This document shows positions 1 through 8,200 of a DNA stretch of 16,514 bases, piece by piece; position 1 is the first letter of the stretch, and every line of letters starts with the position of its first letter. This DNA is from Lachnospiraceae bacterium UBA2860 (GTDB lineage: Bacteria; Bacillota; Clostridia; Lachnospirales; Lachnospiraceae): contig DEFE01000054.1 of NCBI GenBank assembly GCA_002350625.1, forward strand, positions 7,864-24,377, written 5' to 3'. The notes below the pieces were generated by a model that was given only the letters and a program-made list of their open reading frames with translations, did not search any database and was not told the DNA's origin. Both the position numbers and the translations under genes were made by a program.

Positions 1-98
1 ACGCCCCAGCCGACCATGCAGCCGAACGCGATCGCCCACACAGTGATCTCACTTAAATATGGCTTTTTTCCTCCGTTTGCAGCCCGCTTCTCTTCCAA
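1..98 (-). CDS. APC-family amino acid/organic cation transporter, N-terminal fragment (runs off the window)
   Basis: Only the first 32 codons are in the window. The reading frame starts at a TTG (98-96) placed 7 nt after a strong Shine-Dalgarno AAAGGAG (106-112 on the plus strand as CTCCTTT). The deduced start is MEEKRAANGGKKPYLSEITV, followed by WAIAFGCMVGWG. A short basic head leading into W-A-x-A-F-G-x-x-x-G-W-G is typical of the first membrane helix of APC-superfamily permeases, where the Gly-rich unwound stretch of helix 1 contacts substrate. Substrate cannot be told from this fragment. It follows the hybrid kinase gene on the same strand with a 66-bp gap, so the kinase may be co-transcribed with or control it (inference). 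The frame is open to the window edge. No ATG in this frame lies upstream of the conserved helix, which supports TTG as the start. Confidence 0.72.
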   Translation of the reverse strand, partial: MEEKRAANGGKKPYLSEITVWAIAFGCMVGWG

Positions 99-105
99 CG
101 TGTTT

Positions 106-112
106 CTCCTTT
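106..112 (-). promoter_or_regulatory. Ribosome binding site fixing the TTG start of the transporter
   Basis: The minus strand reads AAAGGAG, then a 7-nt spacer, then TTG at 98-96. This is the best ribosome binding site near the left edge, and it is what argues for a non-ATG start of the truncated permease. Confidence 0.7.
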
Positions 113-127
113 ATGTCGTATCCTTCA

Positions 128-144
128 AGTCAGTTATACTGACT
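128..144. repeat. Short inverted repeat between kinase and transporter genes
   Basis: AGTCAGT (128-134) and ACTGACT (138-144) are perfect 7-bp arms around a 3-nt centre. The repeat lies 20-37 nt after the kinase stop and about 15 nt before the transporter ribosome binding site. No U-tract follows it on the minus strand, so it does not look like a standard terminator. It could be an operator or an RNA hairpin between the two genes. Confidence 0.45.
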
Positions 145-164
145 GCCCCGCCGTTTTTTTGCGC

Positions 165-2594
165 TCACCGGAGCAGCTTTTTGAGCGTCTCGTACAGCGT
201 GTCGGGCTCGACGGGCTTGCTCAGATGCGCGTTCAGCCCCGCCTGCATGCTCCTCTGTACGTCCTCGTCAAATGCGTTCGCCGTGAGGGCGATGATCGGA
301 ATCGTCTTCGCGTCCGCGCGGTCCATCGCGCGGATCTCCCGCGTCGCCGTGAGGCCGTCCTTCACCGGCATCCGCATGTCCATGAGGATCGCGTCGTAAT
401 AGCCCTCGCCCTTCTCCCGGAAGAGATCGACCGCCGCCTGGCCGTTCTCGGCGTGATCGACTTCGATCTCCCGCATGGTCAGCACCATCAGCATGATCTC
501 GGCGTTGATCGGTACATCCTCCGCGAGCAGGACGCGTCGGCCCTTCAGGTCGACATTTCTCTCTCCGGCCGTCTGGTGTTTCTTCTGAAATGCCTCCCGG
601 AATTCATCCATGACATTCGACGCGAAAAGCGGCTTCGCGACAAAGGTGTCGACGCCGGCCTCCCGCGCCTCCTCCGCCACGTCGTCCCAGTTGAAGGAGG
701 TGAGGATGATGATCGCGAGCTCATGGCCGACGATCTCCCGGATCCGCCGCGTCGTCTCGATGCCGTCCATGCCGGGCATCTTCCAGTCGACGAGGATGAG
801 GTTGTAGGAATCGTTCCGCGCGTGCTTTAGCTCGACCATGCGGATCGCCTCCTCGCCGGAGGTGGCGGTGTCGCAGCTGATGCCGACCTGCCCGAGGATG
901 AGCCGCGCGTGCTCACAGGCCACCTCGTCGTCGTCGACGACGAGCACGACGATATCGTCGGGGGAAAGCTGGTCCGCGTCCTCGCCGCCGTCCTGTCTTC
1001 CGGAGGCCTTCAGCGTCACCGTCACGGTGAAGGTCGAGCCCTCGCCCTTTTTGCTCTTTACTTCTATGTTGCCGTTCATCAGCTCCACGAGGCTTTTCGT
1101 GATCGGCATGCCGAGGCCCGTGCTGCCGAAGCGGCTCGTCGTCGAGGAATCCTCCTGCGCAAATGCGTCAAAGATCCGCGGCAGGAAATCCTCGCTCATG
1201 CCGATGCCGGTGTCCTCCATGACGAACTTCAGCGTGCAGTTGCCGTCGTAGCGGCTGATCTCCTCGGCGCGGAGACCCACGCGGCCGCCCTCCGGCGTGA
1301 ACTTGACGGCATTTCCGAGGATATTGATCAGGATCTGCCGGAGCTTCATCGCGTCGCCGATGTAGTAGCTGCTGAGATTGTCCGCGATGTCGCACACAAA
1401 GGTCAGTCCCTTGTTGCGGCACTGCCCGCTGATGATCGCGGTCACCTGCTCGAGGATCTTCGCGAAAGAGAATTCCTCGCTGTGAATGACCATGCGGCCC
1501 GACTCGATGCGGGACATGTCCAGGATGTCGTTGATGATGCTAAGGAGATGATGCGCGGAAGTTCCGATCTTCTCCAGGTAATCCCGCGTCCGGTCCGAGA
1601 CATCCGTGTCGCTTAAAGCGATGTTGTCGAGGCCGATGATCGCGTTCATCGGCGTGCGGATCTCGTGGCTCATATTCGACAAAAATGCCGTCTTCGCCTT
1701 ATTCGCCTGCTCGGCCGCCCTGAGCGCGTCCCGCAGGGTCTCCGTGTGGGCCAGGTCCTTCCGCATCTCCTCGTCGATGTCGGAGAAGCAGGCGCCGACC
1801 GCGTGCACGAGATTGTCGTCTCTGTCCTCCGGATGGCGCACGCCGGCGAAGCGGACCATCTCATAGGATTCATTCCCGTCCCGCGTCACCATGTAGCGGA
1901 ACGAGATGACGCGCCGGTTCTTAAGGCCCTCGCGGATGGCGTCAGGCGCGATAAAAGCGAGGAACCCGTCGCGGTATTCCTCCGTAATATATTTTTCTGC
2001 GTAATCGGTGAAGGTTTCGAGATAGCGGAAGTGCTCTCCCGCCTGCAGAGAGTACTCGATGTCGGTGCGCGACTGGTAGCAGACGCCCTGGTCCGTGTCG
2101 AGCACGACGTAATAGACGCTTTTGTAGTCGGAGGCAAGCGCGGTGATCAGCTTGTCCTGCTCCGCCTTCTCCAGCTCTTCCTGCGCTTTCTTTTCCGTAA
2201 TGTCGGAGATGAAGACGTAGTAGATGCCGCCATAGGCTTCCGTCTCGGTGTAATGCCCGTAGTCGTCGACCCAGCGGCAGCTGCCGTCCTTGCGGACGAT
2301 GCGGTATTCTACATAGTCGAGATTGTCATCTTTTACCGCGATCTGATCCTTGATGGATGATTTGATCTCGGCGTAATCCTCCGGGTGCACCATGCCCCGG
2401 AAGGTATAACCGGTGAGCGCGCGGAATTCCTCCAGGTCGCTGCAGCCGTAGATCCTCATAGCGGCCTGATTGATGTAGAGGAGTTCCTCCGGTTCCTCCG
2501 CTTTGTAGATGAAGAAGCCGCCCGGCATGTGCCGGCCGATCTCCTCGACGACGGGGATGGTCTGCTCATTTAATTGAAAGTGTTCTCCAAACAT
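165..2594 (-). CDS. Soluble PAS hybrid sensor histidine kinase with two receiver domains
   Basis: 809 residues with no signal peptide or membrane segment, so a cytoplasmic sensor. Order of parts: a PAS domain (about 15-135, ending DITEKK); a second PAS-like sensor region (about 148-275, beginning near DYKSVYYVVLDTD); a short helix; HisKA with phospho-acceptor His310 in SHEIRTPMN; a HATPase_c domain with N box Asn428 (LGNAVKF), G1 DTGIGM (461-466) and G2 STGLGM (491-496). REC1 follows, with acidic pocket D554-D556, acceptor Asp603 in LVDWKMPGMDG and Lys654, then REC2 with E692/D693, acceptor Asp739 in LMDMRMPVKDG and Lys793. All key residues are present, so it should be active. Start chosen from AAGGAG (2602-2607) 7 nt ahead of the ATG. 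No separate response regulator or DNA-binding output gene is adjacent, so its output partner (perhaps an Hpt protein or diguanylate cyclase) is unknown. The oxidoreductase gene lies 87 bp upstream on the same strand, and an APC transporter lies downstream. Confidence 0.93.
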   Translation of the reverse strand: MFGEHFQLNEQTIPVVEEIGRHMPGGFFIYKAEEPEELLYINQAAMRIYGCSDLEEFRALTGYTFRGMVHPEDYAEIKSSIKDQIAVKDDNLDYVEYRIVRKDGSCRWVDDYGHYTETEAYGGIYYVFISDITEKKAQEELEKAEQDKLITALASDYKSVYYVVLDTDQGVCYQSRTDIEYSLQAGEHFRYLETFTDYAEKYITEEYRDGFLAFIAPDAIREGLKNRRVISFRYMVTRDGNESYEMVRFAGVRHPEDRDDNLVHAVGACFSDIDEEMRKDLAHTETLRDALRAAEQANKAKTAFLSNMSHEIRTPMNAIIGLDNIALSDTDVSDRTRDYLEKIGTSAHHLLSIINDILDMSRIESGRMVIHSEEFSFAKILEQVTAIISGQCRNKGLTFVCDIADNLSSYYIGDAMKLRQILINILGNAVKFTPEGGRVGLRAEEISRYDGNCTLKFVMEDTGIGMSEDFLPRIFDAFAQEDSSTTSRFGSTGLGMPITKSLVELMNGNIEVKSKKGEGSTFTVTVTLKASGRQDGGEDADQLSPDDIVVLVVDDDEVACEHARLILGQVGISCDTATSGEEAIRMVELKHARNDSYNLILVDWKMPGMDGIETTRRIREIVGHELAIIILTSFNWDDVAEEAREAGVDTFVAKPLFASNVMDEFREAFQKKHQTAGERNVDLKGRRVLLAEDVPINAEIMLMVLTMREIEVDHAENGQAAVDLFREKGEGYYDAILMDMRMPVKDGLTATREIRAMDRADAKTIPIIALTANAFDEDVQRSMQAGLNAHLSKPVEPDTLYETLKKLLR

Positions 2595-2681
2595 GGGCGG
2601 TCTCCTTCCTGCGAGGTCGGGAAGCTACATGTTTAGAGTAACACTTACCGGGGGACTAGCCAACTGTTTTTTGTCAGCCGC

Positions 2682-3599
2682 TCAGTAGTCAAACAGCCCG
2701 TCGTTCTTCTCTTCCAGCGCACTGATCGCATGGAAGCAGAACTCCGTATAGGGCACGGCAATTCCCTTCGCGGCGGCCTTCGTCATGAGCACGCCACAGA
2801 ACATGTCGGCTTCCGTGTGGCGTCCCGCATCCAGATCCTGGAGTGTTGAAAATCTCGCCTTCTTCAGCCACCTGCTGCTGTTGTCGTCAAGCGGTCCGAA
2901 AGTGATGTCATATGCGTCAGCCACATCGCGCACCTCGACCTCCAGGCGGTCGCGCAGGAAGGCGACGTGTTCGCTGTCCTGATAGGCGCCGCAGCCGACG
3001 CCCAGGATGGCCTGCGGGAGATTGACGGCCATATTGAGCGCGTACTTCTTCCACTGCTCCGAGATAATCTCCTCACAGAAATGGTATCGGATCGGAAGCG
3101 GTTCCATCAGCTCCTTCAGAGCCAGCAGCCGCTCCGACTCGGTGGAGTTGTCCCGCTCACCGGCGAAGAGGCCGGGCGTCTTCTCCGCGTCAAAGGTGAT
3201 GCGGTTGCCGACGCGCTCGGCGCTGATCTTCATGAGGCTGTAGACAATCTGCCCGGGATCGATGACCGAGCTTAAGATCTCCTCGGAGTCAATGCCGTTT
3301 AAGAGGCTGATCACCACCGTGTGCTCATCTGCAATCCGCTGAATCTCCTCGAGCGAATTAAGGAGTCCGTGATACTTCGTGGCTATGAGGAGAAGATCGA
3401 CGCCGCGCGCTTCCTCCGGGCTCTTCACCGCCGGGCGATACGTCTCACCATTTATGATGAATCCTTCCTTCTCAATCCTGTCCTTTCGTTCCCCGTCGGC
3501 AATGACGCAGAAATCCAGGTCTTCGGCCTTTGAAAATCCATAGATAAAATAAGCGCCGATAGCGCCTGCTCCGAACAAAGCGACAGATTTGATCTTCAT
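2682..3599 (-). CDS. Ketopantoate reductase family (PanE/ApbA) NAD(P)H-dependent oxidoreductase
   Basis: 305 residues, the usual length for 2-dehydropantoate 2-reductases. The N-terminus has the Rossmann nucleotide-binding motif GAGAIG (10-15) directly after the first strand. The C-terminal helical domain carries the family signature: Lys185, Asn189 and Asn193 in WKKYALNMAVN, plus GRHTEADMFCG (259-269), which matches the family's G-R-x-T-E-x-D substrate-side motif. PanE itself reduces ketopantoate to pantoate for coenzyme A synthesis. Many clostridial paralogues of this fold have unknown substrates, and no panB/panC/panD gene is nearby, so the specific reaction is left open. AAAAAGG lies about 8 nt before the ATG. 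It is divergent from the MATE gene, sharing a 130-bp region, and is followed by the hybrid kinase on the same strand. Confidence 0.88.
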   Translation of the reverse strand: MKIKSVALFGAGAIGAYFIYGFSKAEDLDFCVIADGERKDRIEKEGFIINGETYRPAVKSPEEARGVDLLLIATKYHGLLNSLEEIQRIADEHTVVISLLNGIDSEEILSSVIDPGQIVYSLMKISAERVGNRITFDAEKTPGLFAGERDNSTESERLLALKELMEPLPIRYHFCEEIISEQWKKYALNMAVNLPQAILGVGCGAYQDSEHVAFLRDRLEVEVRDVADAYDITFGPLDDNSSRWLKKARFSTLQDLDAGRHTEADMFCGVLMTKAAAKGIAVPYTEFCFHAISALEEKNDGLFDY

Positions 3600-3637
3600 A
3601 TTATCAACCTTTTTCCTTTCTGCTCTTCTTTTATTTC

Positions 3638-3665
3638 ATTTTACTATTCCGGCATTTATATGCAA
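3638..3665 (-). promoter_or_regulatory. Possible promoter of the oxidoreductase gene
   Basis: On the minus strand TTGCAT (3665-3660) and TAAAAT (3643-3638, five of six to consensus) are 16 bp apart and point into the oxidoreductase gene. The -35 match is weak, so this is tentative. Confidence 0.35.
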
Positions 3666-3673
3666 GACTTATC

Positions 3674-3702
3674 TTGACGTGCAGATTCTTTTGTACCATG
3701 AT
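3674..3702 (+). promoter_or_regulatory. Possible promoter of the MATE gene
   Basis: TTGACG (3674-3679, five of six to consensus) and CATGAT (3697-3702, four of six) are separated by 17 bp. Transcription would begin about 20 nt before the ATG at 3730, just ahead of the ribosome binding site. This also argues against translation starting at the upstream in-frame ATG at 3589, which would lie upstream of the promoter. Confidence 0.4.
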
Positions 3703-3729
3703 GAAGCTGGATTAAGGCAGGTAAGAAAA

Positions 3730-5085
3730 ATGGCAGGAAAACAGACAGCAGTCGATATGACACATGGCCCTCTGGCCAAAAAAATCCTCTTCTTCGCGCT
3801 CCCGCTCGCAGCGAGCAGCGTGCTGCAGCAATTGTTCAATGCCGCGGACCTCGCGGTGGTGGGCCGTTTTGCCAATGCGCAGGCCATGGCGGCCGTCGGC
3901 AGCAACGGCGCTGTGATCAACCTGCTCGTCAGTCTCTTTGTGGGCATGTCCGTCGGCGCCAACGTCCTGATCGGCAACCTCATCGGCGCCGGGCACAGGG
4001 AACGCGTCCGCGAAGCGGTACACACCTCTGTCCTGCTCGCGCTCGTTGCAGGCATCTTTCTCCTCGGGCTCGGCATCATCCTGACGCCGTTCATCCTGCG
4101 CCTGATGAGCGCGCCCGAAGACGTCATGGCGCTGGCGATCCTCTATCTGCGCATCTACTTCTGCGGGATGCCGGCCATCATGATGTACAACTTTGCAGCG
4201 GCGATTCTAAGGAGCAAGGGAGACAGCAAGCGGCCTTTCTACAGTCTGACCGCCGCAGGCATCTTAAATGTCGCCCTGAATCTCCTCTTTGTCATCGTGT
4301 TCCACTTAAGCGTCGTTGGCGTGGCGCTCGCGACCGTCATCTCCAACTATTTCAGCGGGATCCTCACGATGCTCTTTCTGATCCGCGAAAAGGACGAGTT
4401 CCACCTCGAGCCCGGAAAGCTGCTCTTCTTTTTCCGCCGCCCGTACCTCGTCAAGGTACTGCAGATCGGCGTGCCGGCGGGCCTGCAGGGCATGGTTTTC
4501 TCGCTTTCCAATGTCGTCATCCAGACCGCGGTCAACAGCTTCGGCGCGAACTGCATCGCCGGCATGACGGCCGCGCAGAACGTCGACTTCATCTCCTACT
4601 GTTTCCTCAATGCGTTCTCGCAGGCCACCGTGACCTTCGTGAGCCAGAACTACGGCGCCGGAAATATCGGCCGCTGCCGCAGGGTCCTGCGCACGGCGTT
4701 GATCATGGGCGTCGGCCTCGACATGGTGCTGGTCGCCTGCCTCTATCTCGCAAGGGTCCCCTTCATCGGCTTCTTCACGAAGGACCCGAACGTCGTTTCG
4801 TACGCCATGATCCGCGTCACGTACTCCGGCCTCTTCCATTTCATGTGCGCGACTTATGAAATCCCCGCCGGCGCGATGCGCGGAATGAACCGCTCCATGG
4901 TTCCCGCCCTCATCTCCATGCTCGGCACCTGTGCGTTCCGTCTGCTCTATGTCTTCACCTATTTCCCGGCGCACCGCTCGGTCGAGACGCTTGTGATGGT
5001 CTATCCCCTCTCCTGGGTCATGACCTGCATCGTGATGAACACGGCCTGCCAGCTCGTCTTCCGAAAAGCTGAGAAGAAAACATGA
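3730..5085 (+). CDS. MATE family multidrug/sodium or proton antiporter
   Basis: From the ATG at 3730 the product has 451 residues, the normal MATE length, and is almost wholly hydrophobic with about twelve predicted membrane helices in two similar halves. The start reads MAGKQTAVDMTHGPLAKKIL, followed by the typical first-helix context ALPLAASSVLQQLFNAADLAVVGR. A similar segment begins the second half (LKVLQIGVPAGLQGMVFSLS type). Such proteins export cationic drugs or metabolites against a Na+ or H+ gradient; the substrate is not predictable here. The longer frame from 3589 was rejected: the 47 extra codons overlap the divergent gene's start and have no ribosome binding site, whereas AAGGCAGG (3714-3721) sits 8 nt before 3730. 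Its stop codon lies within the first copy of a palindromic tandem repeat. Confidence 0.92.
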   Translation: MAGKQTAVDMTHGPLAKKILFFALPLAASSVLQQLFNAADLAVVGRFANAQAMAAVGSNGAVINLLVSLFVGMSVGANVLIGNLIGAGHRERVREAVHTSVLLALVAGIFLLGLGIILTPFILRLMSAPEDVMALAILYLRIYFCGMPAIMMYNFAAAILRSKGDSKRPFYSLTAAGILNVALNLLFVIVFHLSVVGVALATVISNYFSGILTMLFLIREKDEFHLEPGKLLFFFRRPYLVKVLQIGVPAGLQGMVFSLSNVVIQTAVNSFGANCIAGMTAAQNVDFISYCFLNAFSQATVTFVSQNYGAGNIGRCRRVLRTALIMGVGLDMVLVACLYLARVPFIGFFTKDPNVVSYAMIRVTYSGLFHFMCATYEIPAGAMRGMNRSMVPALISMLGTCAFRLLYVFTYFPAHRSVETLVMVYPLSWVMTCIVMNTACQLVFRKAEKKT

Positions 5086-5194
5086 CACGGGGTCTGACCC
5101 TCTGTCATATTGCATACAATATAAACATGACAAGGGGTCTGACCCCTTGTCATATTGCATGCAATATAATCTGACAGAAGGCACCCCATGTCAG
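5081..5194. repeat. Tandem 45-bp palindromic repeat (REP/BIME-like), two copies plus a decayed third
   Basis: Copy 1 (5081-5125) and copy 2 (5126-5170) differ at only 5 of 45 positions. Each contains two nested palindromes. In copy 2 the larger one (5128-5152) is perfect: arms TGACAAGGGGTC and GACCCCTTGTCA around a single T. The smaller, ATATTGCATGCAATAT (5152-5167), is also perfect. Copy 1 carries changes that break both. A third relic (5171-5194) keeps the outer TGACA/TGTCA and GG/CCCC parts but has lost the centre and the AT-rich palindrome. The array starts 2 bp before the MATE stop codon. The transcript would fold into strong hairpins, which may shield the mRNA 3' end (inference). Confidence 0.85.
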
Positions 5195-5227
5195 AAAAAA
5201 ACCGCCCCTGGAAAGGGGCGGTTTTTT
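5195..5227. terminator. Bidirectional rho-independent terminator between convergent genes
   Basis: CCGCCCC (5202-5208) and GGGGCGG (5215-5221) form a 7-bp GC stem around TGGAAA. There are seven A before it and six T after it, so it can end transcripts from both strands: the MATE gene from the left and the large secreted protein gene from the right. Confidence 0.92.
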
Positions 5228-5274
5228 CAGTCACTGTTCTGTTGCTTCTCTATAATGCTTTTGAGTTTTCCTAA

Positions 5275-8200
5275 TCAGCCTTCCTCCGCGAAGATGATGA
5301 CGTCATCTTCCTCTGCCGGCGTCTCCTGTCCTTCCGGGAGGATCCCGCCTTCTTCCGGCATAATCTCCGGCTCTTCCGGGAGGATCTCTCCCTCAGCGGC
5401 GTCCGCATAGATCTCGCCGCTCTCGTCTTCGGGAATGTCAGATGCGCCGACCGTTTCCTCTTCCATCAGTTCTTCCGGCGATTCCTCCGGCAGAAGCTCT
5501 TCGCCTTCGTCGGGCAGCGGATCAGCCATGGCTGTCCCGGACAGATCCGCTGCGTCTCCGGTCTCTTCCGCGATATCCGCCGCGCCGACCAGCACTTCAT
5601 CCGGTTCCTCGTCGATGAGATAAACCTTGACGTAGTACTGCTTCTCGAAGCCGCCCTTCTTGTCCTTCAGCGTCACCACACGGTCAAAGGCCGCGCGGTC
5701 CGAAGCCGCGGACGAGACGAAGGTGAAGTCCGGAGAAGTGATGCTTAATGCGGCGGCATCGTTCCTGTTCGCGAGGAACACGACGAGGGCCTCGAAGAGG
5801 AACGCTCCGGTATTCTTGTCGTAAGCATCGTCTGTGTACCAGTCCTCGATCTCCTCACCGTTCACGGTAAACACGGCGTTGTCGAAGCTGATCTCCGCGT
5901 TGTAGCGGATGTACCAGGTCCTCGTAAAGCCGAGCGCGCTGATCGTGAACATCCTGTCAAAGCCGCTCTTGTCCGATGCGAAAATGGCGCTCACTTGCGC
6001 TTCCGGGCTCTCCGGCGTGATCTTCAGATTCGACGGGATCGTATCCGCCTCGCCTTCGACCGAGAGATAGTAGATCGTGTTGGAGCCGTCGGAAGAAGCC
6101 TCTGCCTTCATCTCCCACAGGCCGATCCCCGTTCCGGTCACATCGGCGACGCTGAAGACATCGTCGACGCACATATAGCTGATATACCAGGTCCTGCTTT
6201 CGCTGCCCGAAGTAATCGTCGCCATCGCCTCGTAGTCTTCATTGTCAGACGCGCTGACAGTGACCGAAGCTTCGGCAGACGCCGGCACCACCTGAAGCGT
6301 TTCCGGCACCGTCTCCGAAAGGCCGTTGACTTCAAGCAGGTAGACGTCGCCCGCTTCCTCGGGCTCGTAGGCCGTCCAGTCAAGAATCAGGCTGTTGCCG
6401 TTTGCGTCCTTGGCGGAGATATCCTTGACCGCGAGGTTCGCGCCGCCGATGATGTCAAGCTTCAGGTACCAGCCGTCGCTGCAGCCGAATCGATCGATCG
6501 TGAACATACCGTCGTACTTGTCGCTGTTCGGCGCATAGATGTCGACCGTGAGATAATCGCCGCTGCCCATCAGGAGCTGCAGCTTCTCCGGGATATGCGC
6601 CGAGACGGACGAAACAGTGAGCACATGAAGGGTCTGCCCGTCCTCTTCGATCTCTTCCACCGACGAAGGAAGGAGCTGCTGCCCGTCGCCGAGCGGCAGG
6701 TATACTTCCTCGATGTCAAAGGCGCTCGTCGGTACCGACCAGAGGACGTAGTAGGTTCTCCTGGCCGCCTGGACCGAGACTGTCAGCATGCCGTCATAAC
6801 CCGGCAGATCCGACGCGGTCATGGCGCTCACCACGGCGTCCTCCTCCGTCCCCGTGATGACGAGATTCTCAGGCATGCTTTCCTTCAGGCCTTCGATGCA
6901 CAGAACGTAAGGCTTTTCTCCCTCGGCCTCTTCTTCCCAGAAAGCGGTGACCATTTCGGTGCCGTTTTCCGTAAGAGAGACCTCTCCGATGGAAAGATCC
7001 ACGGGATTAAAGGTGTAGCTGATCGGGTAGGTCCAGTGCATGCCGTTTTCGTTTGTCACCGTAACGGCCCATCCGCTCTGCGCCGCGCTGTCTGTGACAA
7101 GCGACCAGGTGGAGGATGCGTCATTGAGCGTTACCACCATGCCGTCACTTGAAAATCTTTTGGCGCTGCCCTCGATCAAAAGGTCGCTTCTCGCCGCGGT
7201 GCTCTCCTCCCACTCGCAGCTGAAGTGCAGCACGTTCGGGCCGCTGATGTCCGTGATCGTGAGCTTCATCTCCGCCGTCCTGACCAGCTCCTTGGCCTGT
7301 TCCCACAGCGCTTTCAGCGCTTCGCCGTCTTCGGAGGTCTCGGCCGCTGCTTTCGCGTCGGAGATGAACTGCTGGATTTCCGCGCCGGGTGTCTTGAAGA
7401 GAGCCTCGGCCATCGCCAGTCTGTCCTTAAGGAGTGCGCGGTATTTCTCGGGGTCGATGGTCTCCGTCCCCTGGGATTCCGTCCCCTGGGATTCCGTTCC
7501 CTGAGATTCCGTTCCCTGAGATTCCGTCCCCTGGGATTCTGTCCCCTGGGATTCCGTCCCCTGGGATTCCGTCCCCTGAGATTCCGTCCCCTGAGATTCC
7601 GTTCCCTGGGATTCTGTCCCCTGGGATTCCGTCCCTTGAGATTCCGTTCCCTGAGATTCCGTCCCTTGAGATTCCGTCCCCTGGGATTCCGTTCCCTGGG
7701 ATTCCGTCCCCTGGGGATTTGTTCCCTGCGATTCCGTGCCGCCGTGCTCCGGATCGTCCGGATTTGCGATCACTTCGCCCGTGCTTCCGCCGATGTCGGA
7801 CTCTGTGCCGCCGCCCTGCGCGCCGCCGGACTCCTCTTTTAATTCCTGGCCTTCCACGTCGTTCATCGCGGTTCCTTCCCTGTACACCATCACGACGCAG
7901 CTGGCTTTCTTTCCCGAACCGTCTGCCGCGATCGCCTGAATGGTCGTCTCTCCCGGCTTCTTTCCCGTGACGACGCCGGAGGAAGATACCGTCGCAACGG
8001 AAGCGTCCGTGCTTCTCCACACGACCTTCCGGTTGCTGGCCTTCACGGGCCGCGTCGTCGCCTTCAGCGTCAGCTTGTCGCCGGCGCGGAGCTCCGCGGT
8101 CTTTTTGCTCAGCGACACCTTCGACACCGGCGTGCCGACTCTGACGGTGATGACGATCTTCTTGTTTTTATTGGCTTTCGACGTGATGGTGATCTTCGCC

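Noticed and set aside
2595..2681. Promoter and terminator between the oxidoreductase and the hybrid kinase
   Set aside because: A TTGGCT-17-TACTCT pair is too poor, and the inverted GACTA/TAGTC ends do not form a proper terminator, so neither is listed as a feature.
3589..3729. N-terminal extension of the MATE gene from the ATG at 3589
   Set aside because: It overlaps the divergent gene's start, has no ribosome binding site, and would begin upstream of the probable promoter at 3674-3702. MATE similarity starts after 3730.
4306..5234. Minus-strand frames through the MATE 3' end and the 45-bp repeats
   Set aside because: The apparent peptide repeats (such as SDPLSC or GQTPCHV types) are only translations of the palindromic DNA repeat, antisense to a real gene.
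5275..5610. Sortase signal in the acidic tail (LPEEP, LPEGQ)
   Set aside because: None has the LPXTG-type Thr-Gly, and no hydrophobic helix with a basic end follows; the chain ends in acidic residues.
5995..7152. Plus-strand open frame of 385 codons
   Set aside because: Shadow of the large secreted protein gene: unlike any protein family, Arg/Asp/His-rich composition, no credible ribosome binding site context.
7471..7740. CRISPR-like array
   Set aside because: The 15-bp units are contiguous with no spacers, code for protein and have no cas genes nearby.
7225..7970. Plus- and minus-strand frames encoding Pro/Gly/Arg repeats
   Set aside because: They are other-frame readings of the 15-bp GTESQ minisatellite. 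The third-position-only variation supports just the GTESQ frame.
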